From: an uncultured Oscillospiraceae bacterium
GTDB lineage: Bacteria > Bacillota > Clostridia > Oscillospirales > Ruminococcaceae
Direction of reading: 5' to 3'
Length of the DNA: 64,000 nucleotides
NCBI GenBank assembly: GCA_934486875.1
Contig: CAKSPU010000001.1
Span: 1-64,000, forward strand
Part shown: piece after piece, positions 1 to 8,202 of the stretch
Position numbering within the stretch: position 1 is the first letter of the stretch
How the letters are laid out: each line of letters starts with the position of its first letter
Program-made: the position numbers and the translations under genes
The notes under the pieces: model-generated
Seen by the model: the letters and a program-made list of their open reading frames with translations, nothing else
Databases searched by the model: none
What the model was told of the DNA's origin: nothing

Positions 1-49
1 AGAGGGGGAAGTCCCGTATTTTTGTTGGGTTTAGTGTCCTTCCCCCTCT
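1..49. repeat. inverted repeat at window edge
   Basis: AGAGGGGGAAG at 1-11 is matched by its exact reverse complement at 39-49, with a 27-base spacer. No T-run follows, so it is not a clear terminator. It may be the end of a larger element cut by the window edge. The rest of 50-198 is A/T-rich with no gene seen apart from the short repeat fragment at 147-161. Confidence 0.45.
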
Positions 50-146
50 CCTATGGTTGTCCCTTTGCATTCTATCTAACAAACCCAAACAAAATTAAAT
101 TTTAATCCAAGCAAATCCAATAATATTCCGAACAAGCAGGACAGTA

Positions 147-161
147 ACCCCGTCCCCTACA
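147..161 (-). repeat. fragment of family C palindromic repeat
   Basis: CCCCGTCCCCTAC is the reverse complement of one arm of the GTAGGGGACGGG repeat seen in fuller form at 13481-13522 and 28094-28120. Only one arm is present. Confidence 0.4.
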
Positions 162-198
162 TCAAAAAATCCCAATTTATCAACCAAATAAAACAATC

Positions 199-227
199 GC
201 CCGAACAACTGTAAAAGCTGTTCGGGC
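199..227 (-). terminator. rho-independent terminator of the anti-sigma gene
   Basis: A perfect 9-bp stem (GCCCGAACA / TGTTCGGGC) with an 11-base loop lies just past the stop codon at 233. On the minus strand it is followed by GATTGTTTT. Confidence 0.8.
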
Positions 228-232
228 AATCA

Positions 233-1300
233 TCATTTCTCAGGATAGATCGTAGTGTTTCCCACAGTCAGAGAAACGATCTCACTTGTATCCACAGGGA
301 ATGAAAGATATCCACGGTAATTGAAATAGTTTGCGTTGTAAGGCTCTGAGTAAGCCATACCCGATGTCACAACTCTGATATGGTCCTTACTTGACCCGTA
401 TGCAATAGATGTGCCCCTGATGTCCACAGTGCTGCCGTCCTTCAGGGTAACATATGCCTTTGCTAAGGCGAAATGTTCAAAATGCTTTTCCTTGTACGCA
501 TTAACAAATGTCTCATCATAGCTTGTCAGAACGATGCTGCACGGAAATACCTTTGCTTCAACGGTCTCAAACTCAGTCCCGTCAGTTTTGAAACCAATTC
601 CCTCCACCTCGGGAACATTCACCGTGAAATCAGCATAGAAAAGCCTGTCGGAATAAATATATCTGTCCTTTAAAAGCCCCTCGCTGTCATCAAGAAGATT
701 CTGGCAGATAACATCAAGCTCTACATTTCCGCTCATCTTTCCGCCGCTGCTGACGGTGTAAATATAATACAGCGTGTCCTCATCGCCCTTGACATATCCG
801 CCCATAGCCCCGCCGCCTGTGGGAAAATCCTGCTCCCCGAATTTCGCAAGAGTGTTACGAAGCTTTTGGGTGAAATGACCGTAGCCGTCCCCTGCAAATT
901 CAGTATATTCATTGCTTTCGGGAAGCGGCTCGGGAAAATCAAGCTTAAAAACGGTATATACGGTGTAGCTGTCGCTTGCCGTACCCACGGGAGTGACCGT
1001 CAGCCCGTCAAGATAAACCTCAAGCTTGTTTACGGTAAGATCTCCCGTGAGATTATCAAAGGGGGAAAAATCAATTTCGCTGTTGTTGAAAATTATGGAG
1101 AAAAGCCCGCTGTTTGCGGCATATACCGTAAATCCCGCAAGCATCACCACCGCTGCGGCAATAAGGGGAAATGTGCGGCAGAGTCTGCTCTTTGAGCGTG
1201 CCTTTTTCGGCTGTGACACCGCAGCAGTGTGTATTGACGCTATAAGCTCTTCATCAGCCGTGATGCTGTTCATTGCATTTCTGTATTTTTCTGTATTCAT
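233..1300 (-). CDS. membrane anti-sigma factor (DUF4179-like), partner of ECF sigma
   Basis: Predicted 355-residue single-pass protein. A short cytoplasmic N-terminus of about 42 residues is followed by one membrane segment at about 43-62 and a long extracytoplasmic region rich in beta-strand-type sequence. The start at 1300 (MNTEKYRN) is chosen because AAAGGAATGAGCTT precedes it; an upstream in-frame start at 1354 would lie inside the sigma gene and lacks an RBS. It begins 13 bases after the sigma factor stop, so the two are probably co-transcribed. By family logic the cytoplasmic part holds the sigma factor inactive and the outer domain senses an envelope signal. The signal and regulon are unknown, and the DUF4179 assignment is by resemblance. 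Confidence 0.75.
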   Translation of the reverse strand: MNTEKYRNAMNSITADEELIASIHTAAVSQPKKARSKSRLCRTFPLIAAAVVMLAGFTVYAANSGLFSIIFNNSEIDFSPFDNLTGDLTVNKLEVYLDGLTVTPVGTASDSYTVYTVFKLDFPEPLPESNEYTEFAGDGYGHFTQKLRNTLAKFGEQDFPTGGGAMGGYVKGDEDTLYYIYTVSSGGKMSGNVELDVICQNLLDDSEGLLKDRYIYSDRLFYADFTVNVPEVEGIGFKTDGTEFETVEAKVFPCSIVLTSYDETFVNAYKEKHFEHFALAKAYVTLKDGSTVDIRGTSIAYGSSKDHIRVVTSGMAYSEPYNANYFNYRGYLSFPVDTSEIVSLTVGNTTIYPEK

Positions 1301-1313
1301 AAGCTCATTCCTT

Positions 1314-1781
1314 TCAAGTGTCGGGCATTGCTGTCCTGAGCAGCTCCCGTCCACGCTGGAGACGTGTCCTGACGGTGGATTCCTTTATGCCCGTTATCTC
1401 CGAAATTTCTTTCACGGAGTATTCCTCAATGTAAAATAAATGTATGGGCGTTCGGTACTTTTCGGGCAGGCGATATACCTCACTGACAGCTGATTTTTCC
1501 TCTTCGGGAAAATTTCCGCAGATGTCCTCGGGCGTTTCATCACACCGCCTTGCGAACCAAGGAGAGCGGAGACGGTTTTTGCATAGATTTGCCGTCACCG
1601 TCAGCAGCCACGCCCGTTCATCTTTCGGCGTTTCAAAGGAGATGTCCGTTCTGTACAGCTTTAAAAATACCTCCTGGGCAATATCCTCCGCCTCCGCACG
1701 GCACCTGAGATATGAGCAGGCAAGCCGCAGAACGTGGTCTATCTGCCGCCGCATTACATTTTCAAATTCGGGGTCGGTCAT
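1314..1781 (-). CDS. ECF-type RNA polymerase sigma factor
   Basis: This 155-residue protein has the usual short ECF layout. Region 2 is at about residues 15-75 (SYLRCRAEAEDIAQEVFLK) and a region 4 helix-turn-helix is near the C-terminus (EISEITGIKESTVRTRLQRG). No C-terminal extension is present. The gene is followed 13 bases later by a membrane anti-sigma gene, the standard paired arrangement for envelope-stress sigma factors, in which the operon usually autoregulates. The promoter it recognises cannot be deduced here. Confidence 0.9.
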   Translation of the reverse strand: MTDPEFENVMRRQIDHVLRLACSYLRCRAEAEDIAQEVFLKLYRTDISFETPKDERAWLLTVTANLCKNRLRSPWFARRCDETPEDICGNFPEEEKSAVSEVYRLPEKYRTPIHLFYIEEYSVKEISEITGIKESTVRTRLQRGRELLRTAMPDT

Positions 1782-1914
1782 TCTGACTGTCCTTTCTGTG
1801 ATTCTTTATGTTCCTGAATTATATAATTCTGTATATATAACAGTCTGATATCAAAAAAAGTCTCATATTTATATTAATAATATCGACAAAATCTGACGCA
1901 TAATTTAGTTTATA

Positions 1915-1943
1915 TTGACGGTAAATGTTAATAAAATGTAAAT
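1915..1943 (+). promoter_or_regulatory. possible sigma-A promoter for the response regulator
   Basis: TTGACG at 1915-1920 is followed after 16 bases by TGTAAAT. The -10 is weak. It lies about 100 bases upstream of the start at 2046 in an A/T-rich gap (1782-2045) with no other gene visible. Confidence 0.35.
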
Positions 1944-2045
1944 TTGCTGAAATCAGTGAAATATTTTGACCCTGTGAATCGTTTATATATCAGAAAGTGT
2001 TACGGCAGGAAATATGCCGAATAAAGATGAACAGGAGGAAAGCTT

Positions 2046-2807
2046 ATGTCAACATACGCTGCAAAAAATGAGATAACGGGCATTCAAAGCCGCCCGAATG
2101 TGATTATGGATTTTGATGAGGGCAGACGTGAGGACGCAATGCGCCTTTCGGATATGCTTACAGGTGACGAGATAAATGTTATCCCTCATATCAGGGGAGA
2201 AAAGTTAGATGATGACTGCCTTTTCGGCAGGATACATATGATGATACTGAGAGACGGGGGACTGTCCGCACCCGCATTCGGCACAATTGAAGAGCTGAGA
2301 AAGACTTCGGATATCCCGCTTCTCACCGTTTCCGATTCCTGCTGTGAAATTTACCGCACAATGGCGCTTGCAAAGGGCGCAGACGCTTGTATGGACGCAT
2401 CTGATCTCGGGAAATTCGAGTTCAAGGCAAGAGTGGTGTCACTTCTCAGACGCTATCTTAACAGTGAAAGCACCGAGGCAAATGCATTCACGGGCAATGT
2501 CGAAACGCTTACAAACGGCTGCATTACCATTGACCGCCGCCGCCGTGAGGTATTCAGGGACGGCGGACTTATCCGTATGACAGCCATTGAATACGGTATT
2601 GTGGAGTATCTTATGGAAAACTGCGGCGCTGTCTGCACAGTCGATGACATCTACCGCAGAGTCTGGAACGAAACACCCTACAGCGTCAGAAAAACAGTTG
2701 TGGAGCACATCAGGCGCATAAGAAGCAAGATTGAGCCCGACCCCCACAACCCCAGTTATATCAAGGTCGTTTTCGGCGTGGGATATAAAATGGAAAAGGC
2801 TGTCTGA
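2046..2807 (+). CDS. OmpR/PhoB-type response regulator with atypical receiver
   Basis: This 253-residue protein has a receiver-like half (about 15-135) and a C-terminal winged-helix DNA-binding domain (about 155-250), the latter recognisable from MTAIEYGIVEYL, VRKTVVEHIRRIRSKIE and FGVGYKME. In the receiver an Asp in MMILRDGGLS aligns with the usual phospho-acceptor. The Lys-Pro pair that normally follows beta-5 is missing: the region reads DASDLGKFEF. No histidine kinase lies next to it. The start is set by AGGAGG directly upstream (2034-2040). A lipoprotein gene begins 49 bases downstream and may be co-transcribed. It could be an orphan or phosphorylation-independent regulator; the target is unknown. 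Confidence 0.8.
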   Translation: MSTYAAKNEITGIQSRPNVIMDFDEGRREDAMRLSDMLTGDEINVIPHIRGEKLDDDCLFGRIHMMILRDGGLSAPAFGTIEELRKTSDIPLLTVSDSCCEIYRTMALAKGADACMDASDLGKFEFKARVVSLLRRYLNSESTEANAFTGNVETLTNGCITIDRRRREVFRDGGLIRMTAIEYGIVEYLMENCGAVCTVDDIYRRVWNETPYSVRKTVVEHIRRIRSKIEPDPHNPSYIKVVFGVGYKMEKAV

Positions 2808-2856
2808 GCCAATAAAAGCAGGCTTTATGAAAGACATTTCATAGGAGTGGGTATCT

Positions 2857-3477
2857 TTGAGAAAAGCAATAAAAGCTTTATCTTTATTATTTGTATCACT
2901 GTTTTGCTTTACGGCTTGCGATAAGTCAAATGAGATAAACGATACGATCAGTGTCAGAGAATATGAAACGTCATCGTTCATTAAAACAATATCCGACCCT
3001 ATTACTGCGAATATTTCCGATGATGTGTCTGCATCAGCCGAAGAAATCAAGCAGGACTATGAGCTCATAACCATAGAGCCTGAGTGCGGTCCGTCAATGG
3101 AATTATCCTTTGGGCTTCCGTCAGGCTGGAAATATGAGTGCATTATGACGGAGGACGAACCCACAAGCTGTATTACAGCTGTTTTATGGGCAGATGACGA
3201 TTCAGATACCGATAACGGAAAACTGAGGATTGAATATTCCGAAAGCGGTTATAGTGTCTGCGGAACATTTCTTGAGGAGAAAAGCATTGATTTTAATGGC
3301 TGTCCTGCATCTCAGGGCTTTTATGACAACAGCAATGTCTGGAGCTTTATAATTCTTGACGGGGAATATGATGGCTGTGGGATTTTCAATGAACTTACGG
3401 ATTATGAAAAATATTCCGAATGTGTTGATATTATTATTTCAACGATAGAATTTAAAAAATATGCAGGTGAAGAATAA
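2857..3477 (+). CDS. putative lipoprotein of unknown function
   Basis: The 206-residue product begins with a basic N-terminus, a hydrophobic stretch and a lipobox ending FTAC at about residue 21, so it should be an acylated surface protein. The rest is acidic and soluble-looking, and I recognise no family. The start is TTG at 2857, supported by GGAG at 2844-2847; there is no better ATG. It follows the response regulator on the same strand and ends at a strong terminator, so it may be that regulator's accessory or target gene. That link is only positional. Confidence 0.7.
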   Translation: MRKAIKALSLLFVSLFCFTACDKSNEINDTISVREYETSSFIKTISDPITANISDDVSASAEEIKQDYELITIEPECGPSMELSFGLPSGWKYECIMTEDEPTSCITAVLWADDDSDTDNGKLRIEYSESGYSVCGTFLEEKSIDFNGCPASQGFYDNSNVWSFIILDGEYDGCGIFNELTDYEKYSECVDIIISTIEFKKYAGEE

Positions 3478-3500
3478 GGCTATAATACTGCGAATAAAAA

Positions 3501-3542
3501 AACGGCTCATACTGAACTGCATTATCAGTATGAGCCGTTTTG
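3501..3542 (+). terminator. strong rho-independent terminator
   Basis: A perfect 14-bp stem (AACGGCTCATACTG / CAGTATGAGCCGTT) with an 11-base loop and a following T-run closes the response regulator/lipoprotein unit. Confidence 0.9.
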
Positions 3543-3628
3543 CTGTAACGATTTTGACACAGCAAATGTGATATAATTTTCATATAAACAAAGACACGTT
3601 TTTTAAGATACGGACGGAGGTATATTTT

Positions 3629-4606
3629 ATGAGCAAGGACAGATATGCACTTGAACTGGAAAGAGCGATATTCAACTGGTATTACGGAGGGGAAAATGCA
3701 GCACCCGAATCGGTGTTCAATGCTGTTTCGGAGGGACTTAAAAACAATATGCGGATAATGCTTCCTGTTGATATGCCACAGGCTGTATTTGATGAAATAG
3801 GCGATCCCGAAAAGGTCAAAGCAGGAGATGTATTTTCCGTAAAAGAGGATATACACATAAATTTCAAGCGCCTTGCAGCCGATGAAAACGGACATTATTT
3901 TATCCCCGTTTTTACAAGCCGTGAGGAAATGGAAAAGGGAGAGACCGCATCAACGATAGTACAGCCGCTGAACGACCTGTTTGAAAGGGCTGCATATTGG
4001 GAAAACTGTGAGGGGTATGTAGTAAATCCGTGGGATAAAAAGCTTGTGCTGCCGAAGAATATGATCGGAATGCTTTCGGGATATGAGCCAAGATCTCATA
4101 TCAATTTTGTAAAGGGAAGCGTTATTGATATGCACGTGGGTGCAATTGTAAATGCCGCAAACACAAGTCTTCTGGGCGGCGGGGGAGTTGACGGAGCTAT
4201 TCATAAGGCAGCAGGATCAGGGCTTCTCAATGAGTGTCGGAAGCTGAACGGCTGCAAAACGGGTGAAGCAAAAATAACGGGAGCATATAATATCAAAAAC
4301 GCCGACCATATCATTCACACTGTGGGACCAGTTTACAGCGGCAGCAGGGAAGATGCGGAACTGCTTGCGGCGTGCTATATAAATTCCCTGGACATTGCCC
4401 TTGAAAACGGGTGCAGCAGTATTGCCTTTCCCGGGATATCAACAGGGGTGTACGGCTATCCCCTTGAAGAAACCGCAAGGGTGTCACTGCTTGCCGCAGT
4501 CGGCTGGCTTAACGGGCATACGGACACGGTAATGAATATATATTTCTGCTGCTACAGAGATGCCGAGCTTGCAGCATATGAAGCCGTAATGAACAGGGGA
4601 GGATAA
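3629..4606 (+). CDS. SseB-like plus macro domain fusion, predicted ADP-ribose-binding/deacylating protein
   Basis: In this 325-residue protein, residues ~1-150 resemble the SseB N-terminal domain (FIPVFTSREEMEKGE). Residues ~155-325 are a macro domain with the signatures GAIVNAANTSLLGGGGVDGA, HTVGPVY and PGISTGVYGYP. The Asn and Asp residues used by YmdB/MacroD-type macro domains to deacylate O-acetyl-ADP-ribose or remove ADP-ribose from proteins are all present, so activity is likely. The gene stands alone. It has an extended -10 (TGATATAAT, 3569-3577) and RBS GGAGG upstream, and a terminator at 4767. The reason for coupling an SseB-like module to a macro domain is unknown. Confidence 0.85.
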   Translation: MSKDRYALELERAIFNWYYGGENAAPESVFNAVSEGLKNNMRIMLPVDMPQAVFDEIGDPEKVKAGDVFSVKEDIHINFKRLAADENGHYFIPVFTSREEMEKGETASTIVQPLNDLFERAAYWENCEGYVVNPWDKKLVLPKNMIGMLSGYEPRSHINFVKGSVIDMHVGAIVNAANTSLLGGGGVDGAIHKAAGSGLLNECRKLNGCKTGEAKITGAYNIKNADHIIHTVGPVYSGSREDAELLAACYINSLDIALENGCSSIAFPGISTGVYGYPLEETARVSLLAAVGWLNGHTDTVMNIYFCCYRDAELAAYEAVMNRGG

Positions 4607-4766
4607 TTATTCCCACTCTTTCGGAAATTTCATATAGGTTATTAGTATTAACACACGCTTACAAAATGAGCAGGATGATGCTCTATATTCTTCCTGCTGA
4701 AAAGAAGTACCCAAAGTAATAGCACGGCAGTATAATTTTGTCAATGAAAAAGAACCGAACGCAAAT

Positions 4767-4822
4767 AAAAGCCTCCCCGCAGCACAGCCGTAATAAAAGC
4801 TGTGCCGTAGGGAGGCTTTTTA
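4767..4822 (+). terminator. rho-independent terminator with extended stem
   Basis: AAAAGCCTCCC pairs with GGGAGGCTTTT, and an inner CACAGC/GCTGTG stem extends it. A T-run follows. It ends 8 bases before family A repeat copy 1. The gap 4607-4766 holds no gene; GGTTATTAGTAT at about 4636-4647 matches the right end of family A. Confidence 0.8.
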
Positions 4823-4829
4823 TAGGATA

Positions 4830-4989
4830 ATACTAATAACCAATTAACCTATAGACAAATCCTCGGCTGAAATAAGCCCATTCGTCGTCAAGCTCCTTTG
4901 CCGGGCGGCAAGCCCGCCTGCAGTCGCTTTCCTAGACTGGGCTTATTTCATCTGTCGGCTTTATCTATAGAACAATTGGTTATTAGTAT
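4830..4989. mobile_element. family A MITE-like element, copy 1 (160 bp)
   Basis: The terminal inverted repeats are ATACTAATAACCAATT at the left and its complement AATTGGTTATTAGTAT at the right, extended by CTATAGA/TCTATAG. An inner pair, GAAATAAGCCCA / TGGGCTTATTTC, and a GC-rich core hairpin (4898-4921) let the whole element fold. There is no coding capacity. Other copies are at 27370-27482, 27874-28051 and 63761-63920. The TA bases at the borders may be the target duplication. Confidence 0.85.
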
Positions 4990-5011
4990 AAGAGAGCAGC
5001 AAGCCTTGTTA

Positions 5012-6787
5012 TCAGATAACGTTGTATTCTTTCAGAAGCTTTTCGATATCTGTGCCCCTGATCTTTTCAAGGAGCTTTTTCAGGGCAAATCTTTCAATAA
5101 GGTTTACGTCCATATCGGTGATCTTTTTGCCGTCACGGAGCTTTACGGTAGCGTCAAGAAGAGCACGTACATCATAAACGCTGCCCCATACCTCGGGAAC
5201 GCCCCTGTCGATATCAAGGAGGGTGTAGACCGCTTCCATACCTGTACGCATCGAATACTCGGTGGTGAAGATAGTGTCACGCTTGGTCTCCGCAAACTGA
5301 CCGAGGAATGCGAAGTTTACTGCGCCCTCGGGAACAACAGCGGGTCTGTCGCCGTCCTCACGGGGCATAAAGAATGCAGTGATATAGGGCATCATACAGG
5401 GAACGGTGTTTGCGCTGTGCTCCGCAAGCTCCTCTATCTCGTTTTCGGGAACACCGATGTGATAGAGCCATTCCATACAGATTTCCTTGCCCGTGCAGTC
5501 TCTCATAGGCTTCTTGACATAGTCGCCGTTTTTGTCGGAGAAAAGTGCATATACCCATACAAGGCACTGATCCTTGGGCTGGCTTCTGAACTGTGGCTGA
5601 CGGTTGATAGTCCAGCTGAGGAGCCAGGAGGAATCCTTTGCGGTAACGATGCCGCCTGTTACTACCTTACCTGAGAATGGGTCACGCTTGCAGATGTTCT
5701 TGATATAGGGGATTATGCGCTGGTCGAGGGTGGTGACGGTGGCGCTCATCCAGTTTGTCTGCTCGGGGTCGGAGCAGAATTTGTCGGGGTGACCGAATGC
5801 AGGGTCCTGAGCAGCGATCTTGCGCCACATATCCCAGCCGCCGCCGGGCTTTATCTCGTAATTATAGGGAGCGGGAGTGTTCTGGCTGCCGATAGAGGAG
5901 TTTTCAACGCAGCCGCCGTTTGTGATGAACACAAGGTCATTTTCGGTAAGGTCGATCGACTCATTATTGCCGTCACGGATAACGTCTATCCTTGTTGCCT
6001 GCTTGCGCTTTTGGGTGCAGTCAAATTCAACGTTCACAACCTTTACGCCGAAGTGGAACTGAACGCCGAAGCTTTCAAGATACTTTACCATAGGCAGTAT
6101 CATTGATTCATACTGATTGTACTTTGTAAATCTAAGAGCCTTGAAGTCGGGGAGACCGCCGATGTGGTGGATAAAGCGCTGGATATAGAGCTTCATTTCA
6201 AGTGCGCTGTGCCAGTTCTCAAAAGCGAACATCGTGCGCCAGTAGAGCCAGAAGTTGGAGTTTAATACCTCGTCGTCAAACACATCTGTGATGCGCTTGT
6301 TCCGGAGATCCTCATTTGAGGTGAAGAAGAGCTTCATTATCTCCATAGCGCCCTTGTCGGAGATGTCGAATTTGCCGTCGGTGTGAGCGTCCTCGCCTCT
6401 GTTCACAGTGGCACGGCAGAGGGAATAGTTGGGGTCTGCCTTGTTGAGCCAGTAGTATTCATCGAGAACGGAAACGCCCTCTGTTTCGATAGAGGGGATA
6501 GAGCGGAAAAGATCCCACATTACCTCGAAATGGTTGTCCATTTCACGTCCGCCTCTCATAACGTAGCCTACGTTCTCGAACTTCCAGCCGTCACAGGCAC
6601 CGCCTGCTATCTGCTCCTTTTCGAGAATATGAACGTGCTCGCCCTTCATCTGTCCGTCACGGACAAGGTAGCAGGCTGCGGTGAGAGCGGCAAGTCCGCT
6701 TCCTACGATATATGCTGATTTTCCGTCAACGCCCTCGGGCTTCTTGGGTCTTGCGAATGCTTCGTAATTTCCGCTTGAATAATACAT
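5012..6787 (-). CDS. ohyA: oleate hydratase (67-kDa myosin-cross-reactive antigen family)
   Basis: This 591-residue protein has the full family length. It carries an N-terminal FAD-binding motif (YIVGSGLAALTAACYLVRDG, about 25-45) and family-typical stretches such as GGREMDNHFEVMWDLFRSIP, LYIQRFIHHIGGLPDF and FTTEYSMRTGMEAVY. The enzyme adds water to the cis-9 double bond of oleate or linoleate to give 10-hydroxy fatty acids, usually to detoxify host or dietary unsaturated fatty acids. RBS AGGAGG precedes the ATG. A TetR-family gene lies 200 bases upstream on the same strand with a hairpin between them. The TetR product is the obvious candidate regulator, but this is inferred from position. 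Confidence 0.95.
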   Translation of the reverse strand: MYYSSGNYEAFARPKKPEGVDGKSAYIVGSGLAALTAACYLVRDGQMKGEHVHILEKEQIAGGACDGWKFENVGYVMRGGREMDNHFEVMWDLFRSIPSIETEGVSVLDEYYWLNKADPNYSLCRATVNRGEDAHTDGKFDISDKGAMEIMKLFFTSNEDLRNKRITDVFDDEVLNSNFWLYWRTMFAFENWHSALEMKLYIQRFIHHIGGLPDFKALRFTKYNQYESMILPMVKYLESFGVQFHFGVKVVNVEFDCTQKRKQATRIDVIRDGNNESIDLTENDLVFITNGGCVENSSIGSQNTPAPYNYEIKPGGGWDMWRKIAAQDPAFGHPDKFCSDPEQTNWMSATVTTLDQRIIPYIKNICKRDPFSGKVVTGGIVTAKDSSWLLSWTINRQPQFRSQPKDQCLVWVYALFSDKNGDYVKKPMRDCTGKEICMEWLYHIGVPENEIEELAEHSANTVPCMMPYITAFFMPREDGDRPAVVPEGAVNFAFLGQFAETKRDTIFTTEYSMRTGMEAVYTLLDIDRGVPEVWGSVYDVRALLDATVKLRDGKKITDMDVNLIERFALKKLLEKIRGTDIEKLLKEYNVI

Positions 6788-6896
6788 AAAACATACCTCC
6801 TGAAAAATTATATCTGATGATGTTGTTTCTTTATTTTTCCCTTTCGGTAAGTTTATATTATCTCATTTTAAAAAGTTTTGCAATAAACAGAAAAAT

Positions 6897-6923
6897 CCCT
6901 CTGATAAAATTTTTATCAGAGGG
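6897..6923 (-). terminator. terminator of the tetR gene; possible operator overlap
   Basis: CCCTCTGATAA pairs with TTATCAGAGGG. On the minus strand GATTTTTC follows, so it can end transcription from the TetR gene before ohyA. A related A/T-rich sequence (TTTGATAAAATTT inside CGGGT...ACCCG, 6953-6975) lies nearby. The two GATAAAATTT motifs could also be a binding site; that is speculative. Confidence 0.6.
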
Positions 6924-6987
6924 TGAAAAGAGATTATATTTTTATCATTTTTGCGGGTTTGATAAAATTTACCCGTTTGCCGCAGCT

Positions 6988-7551
6988 TTATTGGTGATCG
7001 GTATTGAACCTCTCCAGCGCCGCCGTAACATTTCCGTGCATCACAACCGAAAGATCCCCGATAATTTTGTGCGGGTCGCCCTTCATATCGTGCCTTACCC
7101 AGTCGAGCATAAGCCCCACAAAGGCGTATTTGTAAAAATCCGCAATAAACTTTTTGTCCTCCTCACGGACATTCATTCCCGCCGATTTTTCCTCCACCAC
7201 GCCGATAAGCAGATCGTAGGTCAGCTTGTAAAGATATATCTCCACCTGCTCACGGCTCACGGAATGATATACGTTCAGGATAAAAGGCTTGTTGTCAAGG
7301 ACGGCTTCAAATATCTGCAAAAAGCCCTGCTGCCAGGTGTCATAGGTCTTTTTGCCCTCCAGCGCTTTTCTTGCGTCCTCCACGCAGCACCATTCTATCA
7401 GGTCATAGATGTCCTTGAAATGATAATAAAAGGTCATACGGTTTATGCCGCAGTCCTCGGTGATGTCGTTTATGGTTATTTTGTCAAGGGGCTTTTTGAG
7501 CAGCAGATTTTTCAGCGATGCTTCAAGTGCCCGTTTTGTTACCTGTGACAT
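6988..7551 (-). CDS. TetR/AcrR-family transcriptional regulator
   Basis: The 187-residue protein has an N-terminal TetR helix-turn-helix (ITINDITEDCGINRMTFYYH, residues ~22-41). Its C-terminal part is reminiscent of the DhaS-like branch. It sits upstream of and codirectional with oleate hydratase and divergent from rpiB. A role in sensing fatty acids and controlling ohyA is plausible, since many fatty-acid-responsive TetR proteins are known, but nothing in the sequence identifies the ligand. Confidence 0.85.
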   Translation of the reverse strand: MSQVTKRALEASLKNLLLKKPLDKITINDITEDCGINRMTFYYHFKDIYDLIEWCCVEDARKALEGKKTYDTWQQGFLQIFEAVLDNKPFILNVYHSVSREQVEIYLYKLTYDLLIGVVEEKSAGMNVREEDKKFIADFYKYAFVGLMLDWVRHDMKGDPHKIIGDLSVVMHGNVTAALERFNTDHQ

Positions 7552-7670
7552 AAAAAATACCTGTCCTTTCCCGCTTGCTTATAATGATATTTTAACATCG
7601 GCAGGCGGCTTTGTCAAGAAATCAAAGGGCATATTGTACATATTGCTTTAAAAGTTTAACCCAAAAACTA

Positions 7671-7699
7671 TTGATTATATTTTTATGGTGTGATATAAT
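7671..7699 (+). promoter_or_regulatory. sigma-A promoter for the rpiB operon
   Basis: TTGATT (7671-7676), a 17-base spacer and TATAAT (7694-7699) with an extended TG at 7691-7692 lie about 35 bases before the rpiB start. Confidence 0.75.
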
Positions 7700-7734
7700 A
7701 TATTTATAATTTTATTCTCGGAGGATTGATCGTG

Positions 7735-8172
7735 ATGATAGCTATTGGAAGCGACCACGCAGGCTTTGCCTTAAAGCAGGAGGTTGTAAAATACCTTAAG
7801 GAAAAGGGTCTTGATATAAAGGAAATGGGCTGTATGGACGGTACGGGCTGCGATTATCCTTTGGTGGCAAAGGAAGTCTGTGCGGAAGTAACATCGGGCA
7901 GAGCAGAGCTTGCCATACTTATCTGTGGAACAGGTCTCGGCATCTCCATCGCCGCAAACAAGTGCAGGGGCATCAGAGCCGCTGTATGCACCGACTGCTA
8001 TATGGCAAAGTACACCCGTCTCCACAATGACGCAAATGTGCTCTGTATGGGCGGACGTGTTATCGGTGCGGGACTTGCCTGCGAAATCGTTGATGCATTC
8101 CTCGGCAATTCCTTCGAGGGCGGCAGACATCAGCGCAGAGTTGACCAGATAACCGCTATCGAAAACGAATAA
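7735..8172 (+). CDS. rpiB: ribose-5-phosphate isomerase B
   Basis: The 146-residue RpiB/LacAB-type isomerase interconverts ribose 5-phosphate and ribulose 5-phosphate. Family signatures are the N-terminal IAIGSDHAG, the CGTGLGISIAANK active-site loop and TRLHNDANVLCMGGR. ATG at 7735 is preferred because it gives the canonical MIAIGSDHAG N-terminus; GTG at 7732 is also possible with GGAGG at 7720-7724. It is first in a four-gene run with upp, a GT2 glycosyltransferase and ppa, all on the same strand with gaps of 22-30 bases. Ribose 5-phosphate feeds PRPP, which Upp uses, and Ppa removes the pyrophosphate, so three of the four genes make metabolic sense together. Confidence 0.95.
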   Translation: MIAIGSDHAGFALKQEVVKYLKEKGLDIKEMGCMDGTGCDYPLVAKEVCAEVTSGRAELAILICGTGLGISIAANKCRGIRAAVCTDCYMAKYTRLHNDANVLCMGGRVIGAGLACEIVDAFLGNSFEGGRHQRRVDQITAIENE

Positions 8173-8202
8173 TTTTATCTATATATATCGGAGGTTCTTA
8201 CT

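Noticed and set aside
3554-3577. TTGACA...TATAAT promoter before the SseB-macro gene
   Set aside because: The spacing is only 12 bases, too short for sigma-A; only the extended -10 is kept as a note.
4898-5674. 258-residue open frame starting inside family A copy 1
   Set aside because: It begins in a non-coding repeat and runs antisense to oleate hydratase.
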